From contig NC_052136.2 in assembly GCF_016086655.4 (NCBI RefSeq), forward strand, positions 39,626,866 to 39,690,865: 64,000 nt of DNA. Direction: 5' to 3'. The notes under the pieces were generated by a model. The model worked only from the letters and a program-made list of their open reading frames with translations, searched no databases and was not told the origin of the DNA. Of the stretch, positions 25,795 through 36,880 are shown in pieces (the stretch's first letter is position 1; each line of letters begins with the position of its first letter). The translations under genes and the position numbers were made by a program. The stretch is from Lepeophtheirus salmonis. Taxonomy: Eukaryota; Arthropoda; Copepoda; Siphonostomatoida; Caligidae.

Positions 25795-26160
25795 TAGTTG
25801 ATTAAATTTGTTGTGCAGCCAAAAATAAAATAGCAAACTCGGAATATAATCTGGAAAATTTAAGGATACTGTATTTTACAATTTCTTTCTCAAAATATAT
25901 ATTCAGTAATCTTTTGCTCCAACAACTAGGAGTGCATAGTGAAGTCAATCCCTTAAAACAACCCCCTCTAGCTTCAACCATAGCCTCCAACCTGACCCTG
26001 GCACAGGGGTTGATGAGGAGTTCCTTGTCCATGTTGGTCACTACCTCGATAATGGAAGCCCGCAACAAGTCAGCAGTGTTAAGTCCACGTTTATTGAACT
26101 CTCTCGCCGAGACTACACACACATAGTAGTCCAAGTGGTCCAGATCCAGCTATCTAGGAG
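25795..26160 (-). pseudogene. Tc1-like transposase C-terminal relic
   Basis: The minus-strand frame begins near 26150 with LDLDHLDYYVCVVSAREFNK. This aligns to the SPDLNPLDYxxWGxxExxxN segment that carries the third catalytic acid. It continues NTADLLRASIIEVVTNMDKE and CARVRLEAMVEARGGCF, matching the family's closing (F/C)xxRxEAxIEAxGG(H/C)(I/F). An extension of about 45 residues follows to a stop near 25800. The N-terminal two-thirds are absent. Confidence 0.75.
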
Positions 26161-26202
26161 TCCTCATTTCTTTTGCCCAGAACATAAAGGTCTTAAAAAT
26201 GT

Positions 26203-26250
26203 TGGTTTTTACGGAATAAATCCAGTTCCAATTATCCGATTTATACAAAT
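26203..26250 (+). repeat. Dispersed repeat family E, copy 1
   Basis: Bases 26203-26249 match 45421-45467 at 43 of 47 positions, both on the plus strand. The first 20 bases, GGTTTTTACGGAATAAATCC, are identical. Confidence 0.8.
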
Positions 26251-26289
26251 CGCATTGATTTAAAATTTTATTATGACATCTCGAGGCTA

Positions 26290-26930
26290 CTAAAACAAAT
26301 GGTGGATACGAGATTTGCCAAGATGTTGAGATCTAAACTTGTTGTGGATTTTAAATCCCAACCCTGTACATAATTTTGTAATCTAATTGAGCTCCCAATG
26401 AGGTCACATATACGACCACCTAATAAACATTTCAATACTCAACTCTAGCATATAAATCAAGAGCTAAAACACCAGTGACCTTCAGTAGATTATTTGTATA
26501 CGTCAAATTCCCCCTCCCCTCCTGCTAGAGCTTACTTTAAAGACACTACAGATAAGGTTACCCTTATCTTTTTCCTCCGTGACGTTTGCAATTTTTGCTT
26601 CCCTTTGCAATTAAAAGGGTGAATTGTGTAACTAATTATATAGCTATTGCGAAACCCTCGGCACCCATAGCGCACAAAGGAGTAGTCGCGTCGCTAAAAT
26701 CATTTGGGCAAATATTGGTCATATGGGCTTATTTTACTACTTAGTTTATAGCAGTAGCTAAAGGGTGTAGAGCTTTAGAAAAGTAGTTTATTGCAATCAA
26801 TTTGCTAGGTTCAAAACACTGGTAAAAAAAGTACTAACTAAATGCTAAGAATTGAATGGCAATCACTAATATAATACAACAAAACGTCAACTAATGGACA
26901 AATAAGGCTGGGATACAACTCTAAAAACAC
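26290..26930. other. AT-rich non-coding DNA
   Basis: No gene or repeat recognised. Confidence 0.5.
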
Positions 26931-26937
26931 TGTACAC

Positions 26938-27094
26938 TATTTTAAGAGGTCCTAGGCTATATCCCAAATAAATATTTGTTGGTCAATTTCAATTTCCATG
27001 CACTTTTTTCAAATTCAAGCCAATCTTCTAAGAAATGTATCGAGAGGATTGGTAAGAGGGGGGGGGCATATATAGCCTAGGACCTCTTAAAATA
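26938..27094. repeat. 157-bp element with perfect 25-bp inverted repeats
   Basis: Bases 26938-26962 are the exact reverse complement of 27070-27094, with 107 bases between. The arm contains AGAGGTCCTAGGCTATAT. The right side of the interior has a G-run (about 27058-27066). There is no coding content. The match stops abruptly at both outer edges, as for a small foldback element or MITE. Confidence 0.85.
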
Positions 27095-28408
27095 TTGTTG
27101 AATACCCCCCCATGTAATGTGGGATTGCTAAAAACCACTACCATTATATCCAAGGAACCCCTTTAACACCGAAAAATAGTATAAGCTCTCGGTTTGTAAA
27201 TTGCGACCCGCAGTTTCTCTGTCTTTTACACCATTTAACTATTTTTTCTTATGAATGCTACGTTACATGAAAAAAACATTATTTGTATTACAATAGTCAT
27301 ATAAATAATTGGGTTTTTTTTCTTTAATTTGCAATGGGTAAACTCAATTTTTAAACTACTTTTTTTATTCCTATTGGATATAATTTACATCATTCAGTGA
27401 GTAAATGAAATAAAATTTTAATAATTAAAATTTGGTTTATCAAATATCTATTTTTTATCAATTCCTACATAAAATAATCCTATCAATTTCTTATAATAAT
27501 TTTTAAAGACCTAAGATAGAAGCTAATTATATGATAAATCTTTTAAAAACATATTTAAAATATTAAGCGAATATATAATGGGTTAATATTCATCTTGAAG
27601 TTTGAAGAAATACGAGTAATTTTCCTTACTGGAAAAATTCTCCAAGGCAATCTTCCACGGGCAATTTTCTTCAGCGCTGTAGTTTTCTGCGCACGATACA
27701 TTTTGGATCTTTTTGAGAAAAATAGACTCTGTGGCAACTTTTCGCAGTCTCCCCTAACATATATATTTTTTTTCAAAACAGGGGGATTTGATAATCAATC
27801 ATTCATTCAATGGTTGGGTTTACATTTGAATTTTGAACATTTGTTTTCTAAATATATATATATGTATATATACAAACCATTAAAACCTATTGAAAAAAGG
27901 TCTATGTTAGTATTATCACCTTGAAGAAGAATATATGAACAGATAAAAAAAGTCATTAAAACCAAACCTTTATTAAAAGATTAAAAAGAAATAATACCTC
28001 CCCCCTTACCTTATTTGATAGATAGAAAAAATAATATACAGCTCATAATACGAAAGTACATACAAACACACATGGTACAACATAACCAATTAACTTTTTT
28101 TCTTCATGATCATCTAGGAATCTCCATTTCTTGACTACATCCATTTGTAGTTACGTTGTACATATGCTCAATTAAATCCGTGTTATGTATCCAAATATCT
28201 TAATTGTTAATCTTAATTAGGAGCGGAGTTAAAGGCAGTAATTCACAGCCATAAATTTCATCATTTTCTTATTTCTAATCCTTTCTGGTTCTTTTCTTGT
28301 TCTTCTGAAGAAATATTCATTCATTAAAATATGCGTGCGTACATTGTACATGTCTAGAGATGTGAAAATTGTGAAATCCTTGCGAGCATAGGTTTTTTAA
28401 AAGGTATA
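27095..28408. other. AT-rich non-coding DNA
   Basis: No supported gene. The open frames at about 27555-27920 on both strands show no recognisable domain. Confidence 0.45.
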
Positions 28409-28999
28409 ACGAGTGGGGCCCCAATATTTACAGCAGCACAAACTTTATCTCCATTGTTTTTAATTACAACTTTTCTCTAACCAATTAAACAACAGCCGGA
28501 ACAAAAATAAACAAGTAATATTTAGATCCCATGTCTATAAGTGTAAAAATGTCGGTACAACAACAAAAAAAGGCCAGGCACCTGTGTCAGTACTATAAGG
28601 CTGCAAAGACTTGTCACTCCATACAGACCTACAACATCAAGAACTCCATAACTCCTGCAGCAACAATATGGATAGCCTCTGTCCTGTCTCTATGTGGCCC
28701 TCCTCCAGCTCTTACATCAATCCCCAATTTGGAGAAGAGTGTCTGCAAAACTCTCATCCAAATTTTGATTTGCTCCAAGCTGCCATTGTGACAGTATGGT
28801 ACGTCATGTATGCAGCCTTCGCCTTCAAGAGATACTAATCTGTTTACCGGACTGTCGAGGCTTTTATTGCTTTTGAAAGAGGACATATTGAATAAATAGC
28901 TATATATAATATTTAAACATGTCGAAATTGGTTTTGAGTTGTTTTTTCTTGATTTAATAAAAATCAAATTTTTCGTACATCAAATTTAAAACCACATTG
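28409..28999 (+). mobile_element. Family B element 2: Tc1-like, internally deleted
   Basis: The left end ACGAGTGGGGCCCC and the reverse-complemented right end beginning CAATGTGG correspond to the ends of the 62.0-kb copy. TA precedes the left end. Inside, the plus strand begins with an eroded N-terminal helix (VQQQKKARHLCQYYKAAKTC). It jumps to the C-terminal block MWPSSSSYINPQ, where SPDLNPLDF is expected, followed by HPNFDLLQAAIVTVWYVM and, in another frame, VEAFIAFERGHIE. About 250 internal codons are missing, including the first two catalytic acids. Confidence 0.8.
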
Positions 29000-31970
29000 C
29001 TCTATATATATTTTTTTTAATGATCCAAATGCCGGAGGGGCACATGTCTTCAGTCGCAAATCTATTTACGTGGAGTCTAAGGTTGTAGTTTAGTGTTAAG
29101 TTGTTTAAGTTTGGCTCGAGTACTAGCTCACAGCTCTTCCACTTGATCACACTGAAGGTGGATAATGAGTATGGGTATAAACAGTTCCCTAAATTGATTA
29201 CTTTATTATTTTCAAATGCAGCCAAGATCCAAAAAAGACAAAAACAAACAGAGATATCTAAGAAGGAGAAAATTAAACTTAATGATTTTTATATTCGGTC
29301 AGTCTACTTTAATGCTCATAATTTTTCTTTGTGAAATTAATACAATTCATAACTTAGTCATTAAGTATCATAATTAAATAACAACGGGGTTCAACAAACC
29401 ACAAATGAAATGATCCAAAAATATAAGCGATAAATTTGATCTAGCGCTATAACATAATATGATTCTATTGATATTCCATTGATAGAAATTGAATTCACAT
29501 TATCTTAAGAGCTGGGACAGTTTCATAATTGATTTTATTATTGGTGAACACATTAATATAATCAAATTAAGAAATAACAAAAAACCGAAGCCTAATACTT
29601 AAAAATACAATTTACAACTAATGTTATGAAGTTGCATATATATATTTTTTTTATTTTGCTAGAAAAATCAGACCTCATTATCACTTCCTCAAGCTGAGTA
29701 ATCTACCAAGAGTGAAATTTGTCTTATTTAGCATACTTTAGGTCTAGGTATTCTAATAAAAATAAATTATTTGTTAAAATAACAAAAACCTAAAATAATG
29801 TTGATGTTTATAATGTCATTTCTATTTTATTTGTTGTCAAATGGAAATTCTCTTTCATTGTTTAAATATTAGCATTTAGTCTGCTTTCAAATGCTAAATA
29901 TACAACAACAAAAATATCCTCATCATAAAAAGGTGCCAAAACTCACACTTATCTATTTTTGTTTACTTAGAAGAGATCCACTAAACTGTTGGGAGGGGGG
30001 AGTTTCTGTAGTTTTAATGAGTTACTGACTTCTTCATTTTAATATTTGCTCTAATGAATAAATTCAAAGATAAATATTTGTAATGGATTTGCTAATGAGT
30101 AAAAAGGAATCAAATTCTATTTATTTTTATATGTATTATTAGACATTGTGGCAACTGTTAATTGGCGTCAAGGGGTCTTGAATGAAGAGGCCAATTATCA
30201 CTTTTTGATAATAATAATTATTGGTGCTATATTCAAGATCACCTTAGCCAATATTTAGACAATCTGAGCGAGACTTTAAGCAGCCAAGACAAGAGTTAAG
30301 AATTTGAAGTGACGAATTATCCTCAAGATTATACTTAAAAAAGTTGGGAATTACATTAAAATTAATAAACTCTTTGTGATTTGGGATATTCATCCTATTA
30401 TTAGTCAACCGACACGCTCAATTTCTCAACTATTTCAGTGTTGTAGGAATTAGTGTAGTCATGTACTTTTGTACCGCTTCTGGTTAGGAATATTTTCATA
30501 TAAACAAAATGTAGTTTCGGTCCATTAACTGGCACTTACACAATACAAAGGATAATTTTGCTTGCAGTGGGGGGGGAGGGGTCTAGCTTGTAAAGGAAAA
30601 TTTGGATAAAGGGAAGAGTGTTTCGATATTTTTATGACAAAATGGAGCTCCATGTCCTGGTTTCAGTACCAATTAAGTATATTACAATATACTTAATTTT
30701 TACTAATGTTGGCACTTAGTATAGCACCGATTTTTTTCCTGGTTGGGTCTTAAGTGACTTTTTCTAACCCAATAAAATAATCAATTTGTGGATCCAGGAC
30801 GGGGTCTAAGACCGTTGACCTTTTTATTATGAGCGACAAATTTTTTTTTTAATTTCTAGATCAACCGTCTTTTATTTTTTCAAAAAGATATCAAAAGAAC
30901 ACTATGTTCTGGAACAAATACTGTATACACATAAGAGACAAGGGGATTAAAAATCATCCGAGCTATCTCTGTTTAAACTTTGTATGACCTCATTGTAATG
31001 AATTTTTCCTCTGGACCGATCTAGACCGACTTTATTATGTAACCGGTCCAGACCGAGCTTTTGGTTGGAACGAACTAATTCGGTCTACAAATACTATAAG
31101 GGTCTCAGACCGGTTTAGGATTTCCAGACCGTAACCCAACACTAATATTGACCTTGGTACTACTATAATACCGGCATACCGAACAATATCTAAGTAGGGA
31201 CACATTGTATTAGGGATTTGTTTTTTCCCACATTTATAAAAATAATAGCGTGAATACTTGGCAAGGCTTGGAGTTATGAGTCTTTAATGTAGTAAATATA
31301 TACTCTCCTTTCTTTTCTTTTTTGATAAGACACGCTGAGCTATGGTTTGACATCTTCTTCGTTTGTTTTCTTTTTTTTAATAAGATTTTTTTTTATATTT
31401 AAATATGACACGCTCATCATCAGCAAACCACACTCGTTCCTAGATCGATATTTCTTAGATCAAAAATGACTTAATGGTATCAATCCCGACAAACTTTTTC
31501 TTTATTAATATAGATATATTCTTCCAAAATAATCATCACATCAAATATGAAAACCATATCCTGTACATATAATATACATTCTAAGAGGTTAACCTGTTCT
31601 GGTTCATCAAATATTTATCATAAGTAAAGGGAAATTTAAATATTATATCTTCGTATAATATATTTATTAGATTTTTTTCATAATAATATTTTTAATTTAA
31701 GTATCGTTTTTAAATTCACATAAAAGAATCGGGATGTAAATATACATAGATATATATAAAGGGGGGAGGTGAGACAGGGGTACCAGATGGTGAAGACATG
31801 GATGTGTTATAGTAGGTATAATGTGTATGACTAAGACACTTACAATAACTAATAATAAATAGTAATAACGATCGCCGTAGAATCTCATGAATATTTAATT
31901 TTTATATCTTATAATAGTTGTACACAAAATCTATCTATATATATATATATGGTTGTGTATATATGTATAT
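29000..31970. other. AT-rich non-coding DNA with short repeats
   Basis: No supported gene. It has a hairpin at 30671-30698 and a cluster of GACCGGT/TCTAGACCG-like words at about 31013-31130. Those words recur near 508, 3110 and 63893 and may derive from a further repeat family. Confidence 0.45.
30671..30698. repeat. Perfect 13-bp hairpin with 2-nt loop
   Basis: AATTAAGTATATT, AC, then AATATACTTAATT: the arms are perfectly complementary. It is AT-rich and could be a simple palindrome. Confidence 0.8.
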
Positions 31971-32647
31971 TAGGGTGTCAATCATACGTAGTGAACATTA
32001 AATTTTATACCGATTCTTAACTTGAGTCATTCAATTTTTTTATTTTGTATATATGTGTACTAATCGGGAGAAAATAACAATTAAAACTCACGCTACCCCA
32101 TTCAAGTTGAGACGATAAATGATTTTTTCTTTTATTATAATCCAAGACCAAAGAGATACACAATTTATATTTTATAATTATTTAAAGCTGAATAAATACA
32201 CCAAAAAGTATTTAAATTAGTTTGTCGTAAAATGTTATTTTGTTTTAATCATAGAAGATAGGTTAAAGACAAATAATATACAAGTTTATTTGTACCGTGT
32301 ATAATGCATATTTTGTTCTCCTTTTTCCTGTCATTTAACCAAAGAATTTCATTTTTAAAGCAACACAACGGAATAAAATATTATTATTCATATTTTAATC
32401 TATTATTGAATGGGTTTTTTTTTTTGTTACTTTATAGCTTATAACTTATCAAAAATTATTCAGAAATCAGAAAACTTGTTGTATCCTATTTAAGTTGTAA
32501 AATCAAACAAATATACAGTCAAACCTTTATTAAACTGTTAGGTTATGGAAAATGAACAAGACACTCCTTAGTTCTGGTTATCTCTTAAACTAAGTTTTAA
32601 TCAAAATCAACTAATTTAGATGTTAAGGAGTATTGGATTCGTCTAAA

Positions 32648-32830
32648 AAAACTAAAATGGACTGCAATCCCATCCGTCTGGTCCTAATTAATGTTATCAG
32701 TCCTATGGAACAGCTGAAATTACATAGTTACTAACACGTCATTTCGGTTGTTGAAGTTTCATCATAACCACTTTCAAAGAGACAAGATACCTTAAGTTTA
32801 AAGTAAGAGGTGTGTAGCTAGAATTTATTT
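32648..32830 (+). repeat. Repeat family C, first half of copy 1
   Basis: This segment is collinear with the minus strand of about 48345-48520. Shared blocks include TCTGGTCCTAAT, then TTACATAGTTACTAA-like and TTTCAAAGAGACAAGATACC-like sequences. The second half resumes at about 33625. Confidence 0.7.
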
Positions 32831-32949
32831 ATACAGGATTTGGCAGCAAAGCGTAGACTTGAGAGGTCGCTTTAGAAATACTCCAATACTTTTTTATTTT
32901 CAAAAATAACAAAAAATAATAATTTTTACGAAAAAACTTGTAATTTTGG

Positions 32950-33480
32950 TCACTCATACTTTACACGTCGTTGGAAGGCCTTTCAAAAGCTGATGACAAA
33001 GTAAGAGGGAACCAAAGTCCAGTGGGTTCAAATCTGGCGAGGAAGGGGACCACATCTCTTTGCTTTTTTACCTCTTGAGCCTCCTGGTTTTCATAACCTC
33101 TGTCCGAAAGTAGATGGGAGTCCTCGTGTATGTGGACATCCAAATTCGCTCTTATCGACCCTCTGGATGGTTTTAATAACCATGGAGAAGTCGTAGGCAA
33201 TGTGATTCATCATTTGTTGGGTACTCCTTGATCTTCATCTCCAAGCTAGACATGAAGTCCGGATTCCTATTTAGATTGTGTCTCCATTTCCTGCGTTTCT
33301 GGAGATGTCTTCTCCGTCATTCTTCATCATGACCACTTTGAAAATCAGGCTCCTGGAGCACATTACAATGTCCAATATCCTCACCACCTCAACTTCCGTA
33401 TCTAGTAGATCTGAGATGAGCTATGTTTTTGCTTCTTGCTCACTCGTGATGACGAGTTGACGAAATATTTATTGTAGTTT
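32950..33480 (-). pseudogene. Tc1-like transposase relic inside repeat C
   Basis: The minus strand shows, in two or three frames, VVRILDIVMCSRSLIF-type helix-turn-helix sequence followed by DGEDISRNAGNGD, a NPDFMSSLEMKIKEYPT segment, and near the left end MWSPSSPDLNPLDFGS. The last is an almost perfect third-catalytic-acid motif (SPDLNPLDF). The region between the DNA-binding half and this motif is largely deleted, and stops and frameshifts break the rest. The element separates the two halves of family C copy 1. Confidence 0.75.
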
Positions 33481-33607
33481 GCTTATGCACAAACGATGAA
33501 TGAACCCAATTGTCAAAAATAACAACTAAACCTTCCTCTATCAAAGAGAAATTTACAGGAATTAATAGTCTATGTTTTACTGCGAAAAACCTGTAGGTTA
33601 TCTCTAT

Positions 33608-33800
33608 CCTTCATTATTTTCTTCAATTCCAGCTATGAGTCAAGAAAATAAAGGATAGCAAGGACCAACTAATCGGTCCTGAGGAACGTTGAATAGTAAA
33701 AAAAAAAAAAAAAAAAATAGAACGATAAAGAAAAAGACAGAAAGGGAAGGAGGGGGACCTAAGACTGATTAGGAAATCAGAGTTTTAGGCCAATCCAACC
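33608..33800 (+). repeat. Repeat family C, second half of copy 1
   Basis: Shared with the minus strand of 48150-48290: an AATTCCAGCTATGAGTCAAG-like block, AAGGACCAACTAATCGGTCC, CGTTGAATAGTAAA, and the terminal hairpin region GACTGATTAGGAAATCAGAG. A 19-base A-run (33699-33717) lies between the last two. Confidence 0.7.
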
Positions 33801-34689
33801 TAATTTTGTATTCACTACATAGGGATTGACACACTAATATCTATAGATATATATGTATTTATGACCAACCATAACCAGGACTGTTCTTGTTGTTGTTTTT
33901 ATAGGAGGAAGAGGTGGAATAACAGAATCATGGTTTTCATCTTATATATGTACTACTATCATGATTTATAACTCAGATTAAGGTCCTAGTCTTCCCATTA
34001 GGAATTACAATCGCAGTGAGATCCTCATAGAATATTATATTTCCATCATGAACATGATGATACGATGCCAAACTCACCCTATCACTACAACTACTACTCT
34101 TTTTTTTTTTTCATAAATGATATATTACTACCACTGACTTATTTATCTACTAATTACTTTTCTCCTTATGTTTAACGGGGGGGAGAAGAAGTTTCTAAAA
34201 CAAATATCATATTTATGTGTGTGTCTACTAATTCGTTTGTTCGTTCCTTCTTTCCCTTATTAGTTATTCTCCTATTAAATGACTGCTCAATATCCCACAT
34301 ATTATTAGGTATAAGTTAAATTTATTGTTGTGTTTCATTTATTATGAATCACTGGATTAAGTTTTGTTTATTTATTTGTTATTGTTCTTATTGTTATTTT
34401 TCTTCTTCTTAATTTCTTAGATTGGCTCGTATATATTTATCTTATAATTTGACTATGAATTATATATAAACATATTTATTTGGAGAGAAATAAATCGGGA
34501 TTTTTGTTTGTTTTTTCTTTATTTATTATTAGTCTAAAAGAAATATATAAACGTGTCAGACTCGTTCCTTTGCGTAATTGAAGCATAAAACCATTGAGGG
34601 GAAAATTGGGTACGTTTTCTCATTTATCATTTGTGTGAAACAAATATATAAACTTGTCATACTCGTTTCTTTGTGTTTGACCTGTAATA

Positions 34690-35671
34690 CGCAGGCTGCT
34701 ATATATATTTCTGGCCTAGGTTACACTAAATGTTGCCAGGCGTAATTTTACATTTCCTTTGATAAGTTTGACATTTTTGTAGCATAATCGTACTCAGAAT
34801 GTTTTGACCTACAACCATCATTTGGTTGTTTACAGTGACTTGAAAAAATTAATTTGTCAAAAAAATGGAATGAAATCGTGAATGCGATCATTTTTCACAA
34901 CTTTCAACGTGGAATATCACGACAAGAGTGCGTTGATGAATATAAATCTTTTGTATGGCGATGAAGCACCATCATATAGCACTATGAAAAACTGGTTTAA
35001 TGAGTTCAATCGTAGCCGACGCTCGCTCATAGACGAATTCCGTGAAGGGCATCCAAAAATGGTTGTTGCACCAGAGAACATTGATGCCGTGTGTGACGTA
35101 CAGTGAGATAAAAGCATCCTTGGGCACTTCTTCCACCAGCATACATTAGATATTGCATGTACACCTGGCCGTAAAAAAAGGTTTCTTCTCGTAGGATCCT
35201 GCACTATTTGACAATTGCTCAAAAGAAGGCTCGTGTCGATTGCTGCAAAGAAATATTGAAAAAATACGCTCACGGTGCTTCAAAAGACGTTTATAAGATT
35301 GTCACAGATGAGGAATCATGGATCTATTCGTATGAGCCCGAAACAAAACAACGACTGTTCCCCTTGAGCATCGTAGGACAGTCAATTCTGAGTAGTACAT
35401 CAGAATTTGTATGCCTGAAGTATTCGGATAAAACGAACAAGAGAATACGAATCATTGTTCACACCAGCTCGAATCCGCGCCTTTTTGTTCGGTCAAAACG
35501 TCGAATTGTTGGGTCTTAGTCGGAGTGGCAAGGAGCTACGACAATTGGTTTGAGCGCATGCAAAAGTCTATAAATCATGCTGGAGAATACTTTGAAAAAC
35601 AATTAAACAATTTTTGATGATAAATATTTGCATTTTTATTATTAAGCCAGAAATATATATTGCTGCTTAAG
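34690..35671 (+). mobile_element. Mariner element, 982 bp, internally deleted
   Basis: The left 25 bases (CGCAGGCTGCTATATATATT then TCTGG) and the reverse-complemented right 25 bases (CTTAAGCAGCAATATATATT then TCTGG) differ at about five positions. Both ends are flanked by TA (34688-34689 and 35672-35673). Full mariners are about 1.25-1.3 kb, so roughly 300 bp is missing. The element sits within a unit of a tandem array whose sister units show the uninterrupted site, which confirms TA duplication. Confidence 0.9.
34864..35618 (+). pseudogene. Mariner transposase, frameshifted relic
   Basis: The reading starts near 34864 and is quickly frameshifted. The DNA-binding half is clear at 34885-35100: LLYGDEAPSYSTMKNWFNEF, then RSLIDEFREGHPK and VAPENIDAV. 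After a gap, 35205-35345 gives LTIAQKKARVDCCKEILKKY and IVTDEESWIYSYEPETKQ. The latter holds the first catalytic acid in a T(D/G)(D/E)ES motif where Gly-Asp is usual, here TDEES, so the catalytic Asp is altered. The later part survives only as scraps (PLEHRRTVNSE-like, then NWFERMQKSINHAGEYFEKQ) in other frames. The D34D triad is not preserved. Confidence 0.85.
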
Positions 35672-35988
35672 TACCATAAAAAATAACTAATCATCTCTCC
35701 TTCTACAAAAAGTTTTTGTTTTTCTATTATTTATTTCTTTTTTAATATTTAAGATAAAAACAATATCCTTGTATATGGACGTATAAGGCTCGTTCCTTTG
35801 CGTAATTGACCAATTATACCATTTATTTATTTATTTCCTGAATAACTTGGAAAACTTTAATATTGTTAATAATTATTTTCATCTTATGATAATTTGTATA
35901 AATTAAATATATGAACGTGTGGGACTCATTTCTCTGAGCAATTTACTCGTAATACCATCCATGAGCTTGAAATTAGCTACGTCATTTC

Positions 35989-36003
35989 TCTCTCTCTCTC
36001 TCT
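35989..36003. repeat. (TC)n microsatellite
   Basis: A run of TC units within the spacer of the tandem array. Confidence 0.85.
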
Positions 36004-36239
36004 TTCCTCAATCAATTGGGACATATTTATTTTCAGTTTTTCCTTATTTTTATTTAGCTTCTGTTGGTTAAAAAAAAATACATTAATTTATAAGACTCAT
36101 TCCTTCGCGTAATTGACCAGTACATGTGCCTCTGAGAATCATGGAAAATTTTTCTCAGGATCAGCTATATCAGGAATCTCAAAAAGTACAAGTAGAAAGA
36201 CAATGAGACTTAGAGATTTAATTGTTTTTTTAAAGAAAA

Positions 36240-36780
36240 ATAAACACTTAAAGTTTCCATCTTTGGGCTTCACCATGGCCTCGATGCAAAACCTTGCAGA
36301 TTTTATTTAAGTACTTCTTGTACTCCTTCTCCACGGCAGCATTTAGGGCATAGGCATGGGAGGTGGCACAGGTCTTCTTCTCGATGGCGCCCCAGATCCC
36401 ATAATCAAGAGAGTTACAGTATGGTGAGGACAGGAGTATTTCTATACAACATTGACTAGGTCCAGATATTCGCCAAGTTGTCTTCAAAACCCTTTTGACT
36501 GTTTCCCTTGTCTTTAACCTCTCAAGAATCTTTTATCGTCCTTCAACTTCTTTAATGAGACCCTTGGAATAGGGAGATCTCTTCATAATTCATTCCTGCG
36601 TTAAAAAGAGCTGAAACGCAATTTCTTTTGGCCAGAATCTCAGCTGTTCTCGGTCTGATGAAGAAATTTGTTTTAGATGATTTTTTAGTTCTTACTGCTC
36701 TATCAGTTAATATTGCGTGGAAAAATCGCTGAAGAGGTTGGTTTTTTTTTTTTTTTTTTGGGGGGGTTACCTTCATTTTC
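36240..36780 (-). pseudogene. Tc1-like transposase relic inside the tandem array
   Basis: On the minus strand the N-terminal part reads CVSALFNAGMNYEEISLFQG, the first helix-turn-helix of a Tc1/IS630-type transposase. After a large internal deletion and stops it continues with SSPYCNSLDYGIWGAIEKKT, the third-catalytic-acid block (SPDLNPLDYGIWG in intact relatives; the first Asp is lost). The family tail NAAVEKEYKKYLNKICKVL follows. A T21G7 homopolymer pair lies at its right edge. The DDE core is absent. Confidence 0.75.
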
Positions 36781-36880
36781 TCTCTGAGATCATTATTCGT
36801 TTAAAATATATATCTATGTATGGACGTGTCAGACTCGTTTCTTCACGTAATTTATCTACAATATCATATGAGGGAATTGA

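Larger units (their letters stand above)
31973..33834. mobile_element. Second family F element, carrying nested insertions
   Basis: The left end GGGTGTCAATCATACGTAGT and the reverse-complemented right end GTGTGTCAATCCCTATGTAG match the termini of the 20996-22194 mariner. TA flanks both sides (31971-31972 and 33835-33836). Inside lies a split copy of repeat family C, itself interrupted by a Tc1-like relic. Without the nested material the outer element would be about 0.7 kb. I see no mariner coding sequence inside. The two ends could instead be independent fragments. Confidence 0.5.
34540..36880 (+). repeat. Degenerate tandem array, about six units of 100-180 bp
   Basis: A core like GTGTCAGACTCGTTCCTTTG, then CGTAATTGACC, TAATACCAT and (in some units) GGCTACGTCATTTC, recurs at about 34541, 34640, 35771, 35907, 36085 and 36806. 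All copies are in the same orientation and separated by T-rich spacers. Once the two inserted transposons (34690-35671 and about 36240-36780) are discounted, the spacing is roughly 100-180 bases. There is no coding content. Confidence 0.75.

Noticed and set aside
33015..33040. GGTTCAAATC as a tRNA B box
   Set aside because: It lies inside a transposase relic that reads on the minus strand. No A box or cloverleaf can be drawn around it.
34540..36880. Regularly spaced repeats as a CRISPR array
   Set aside because: Units are long, degenerate and unevenly spaced, and the context is eukaryotic with transposons inserted in the repeats.
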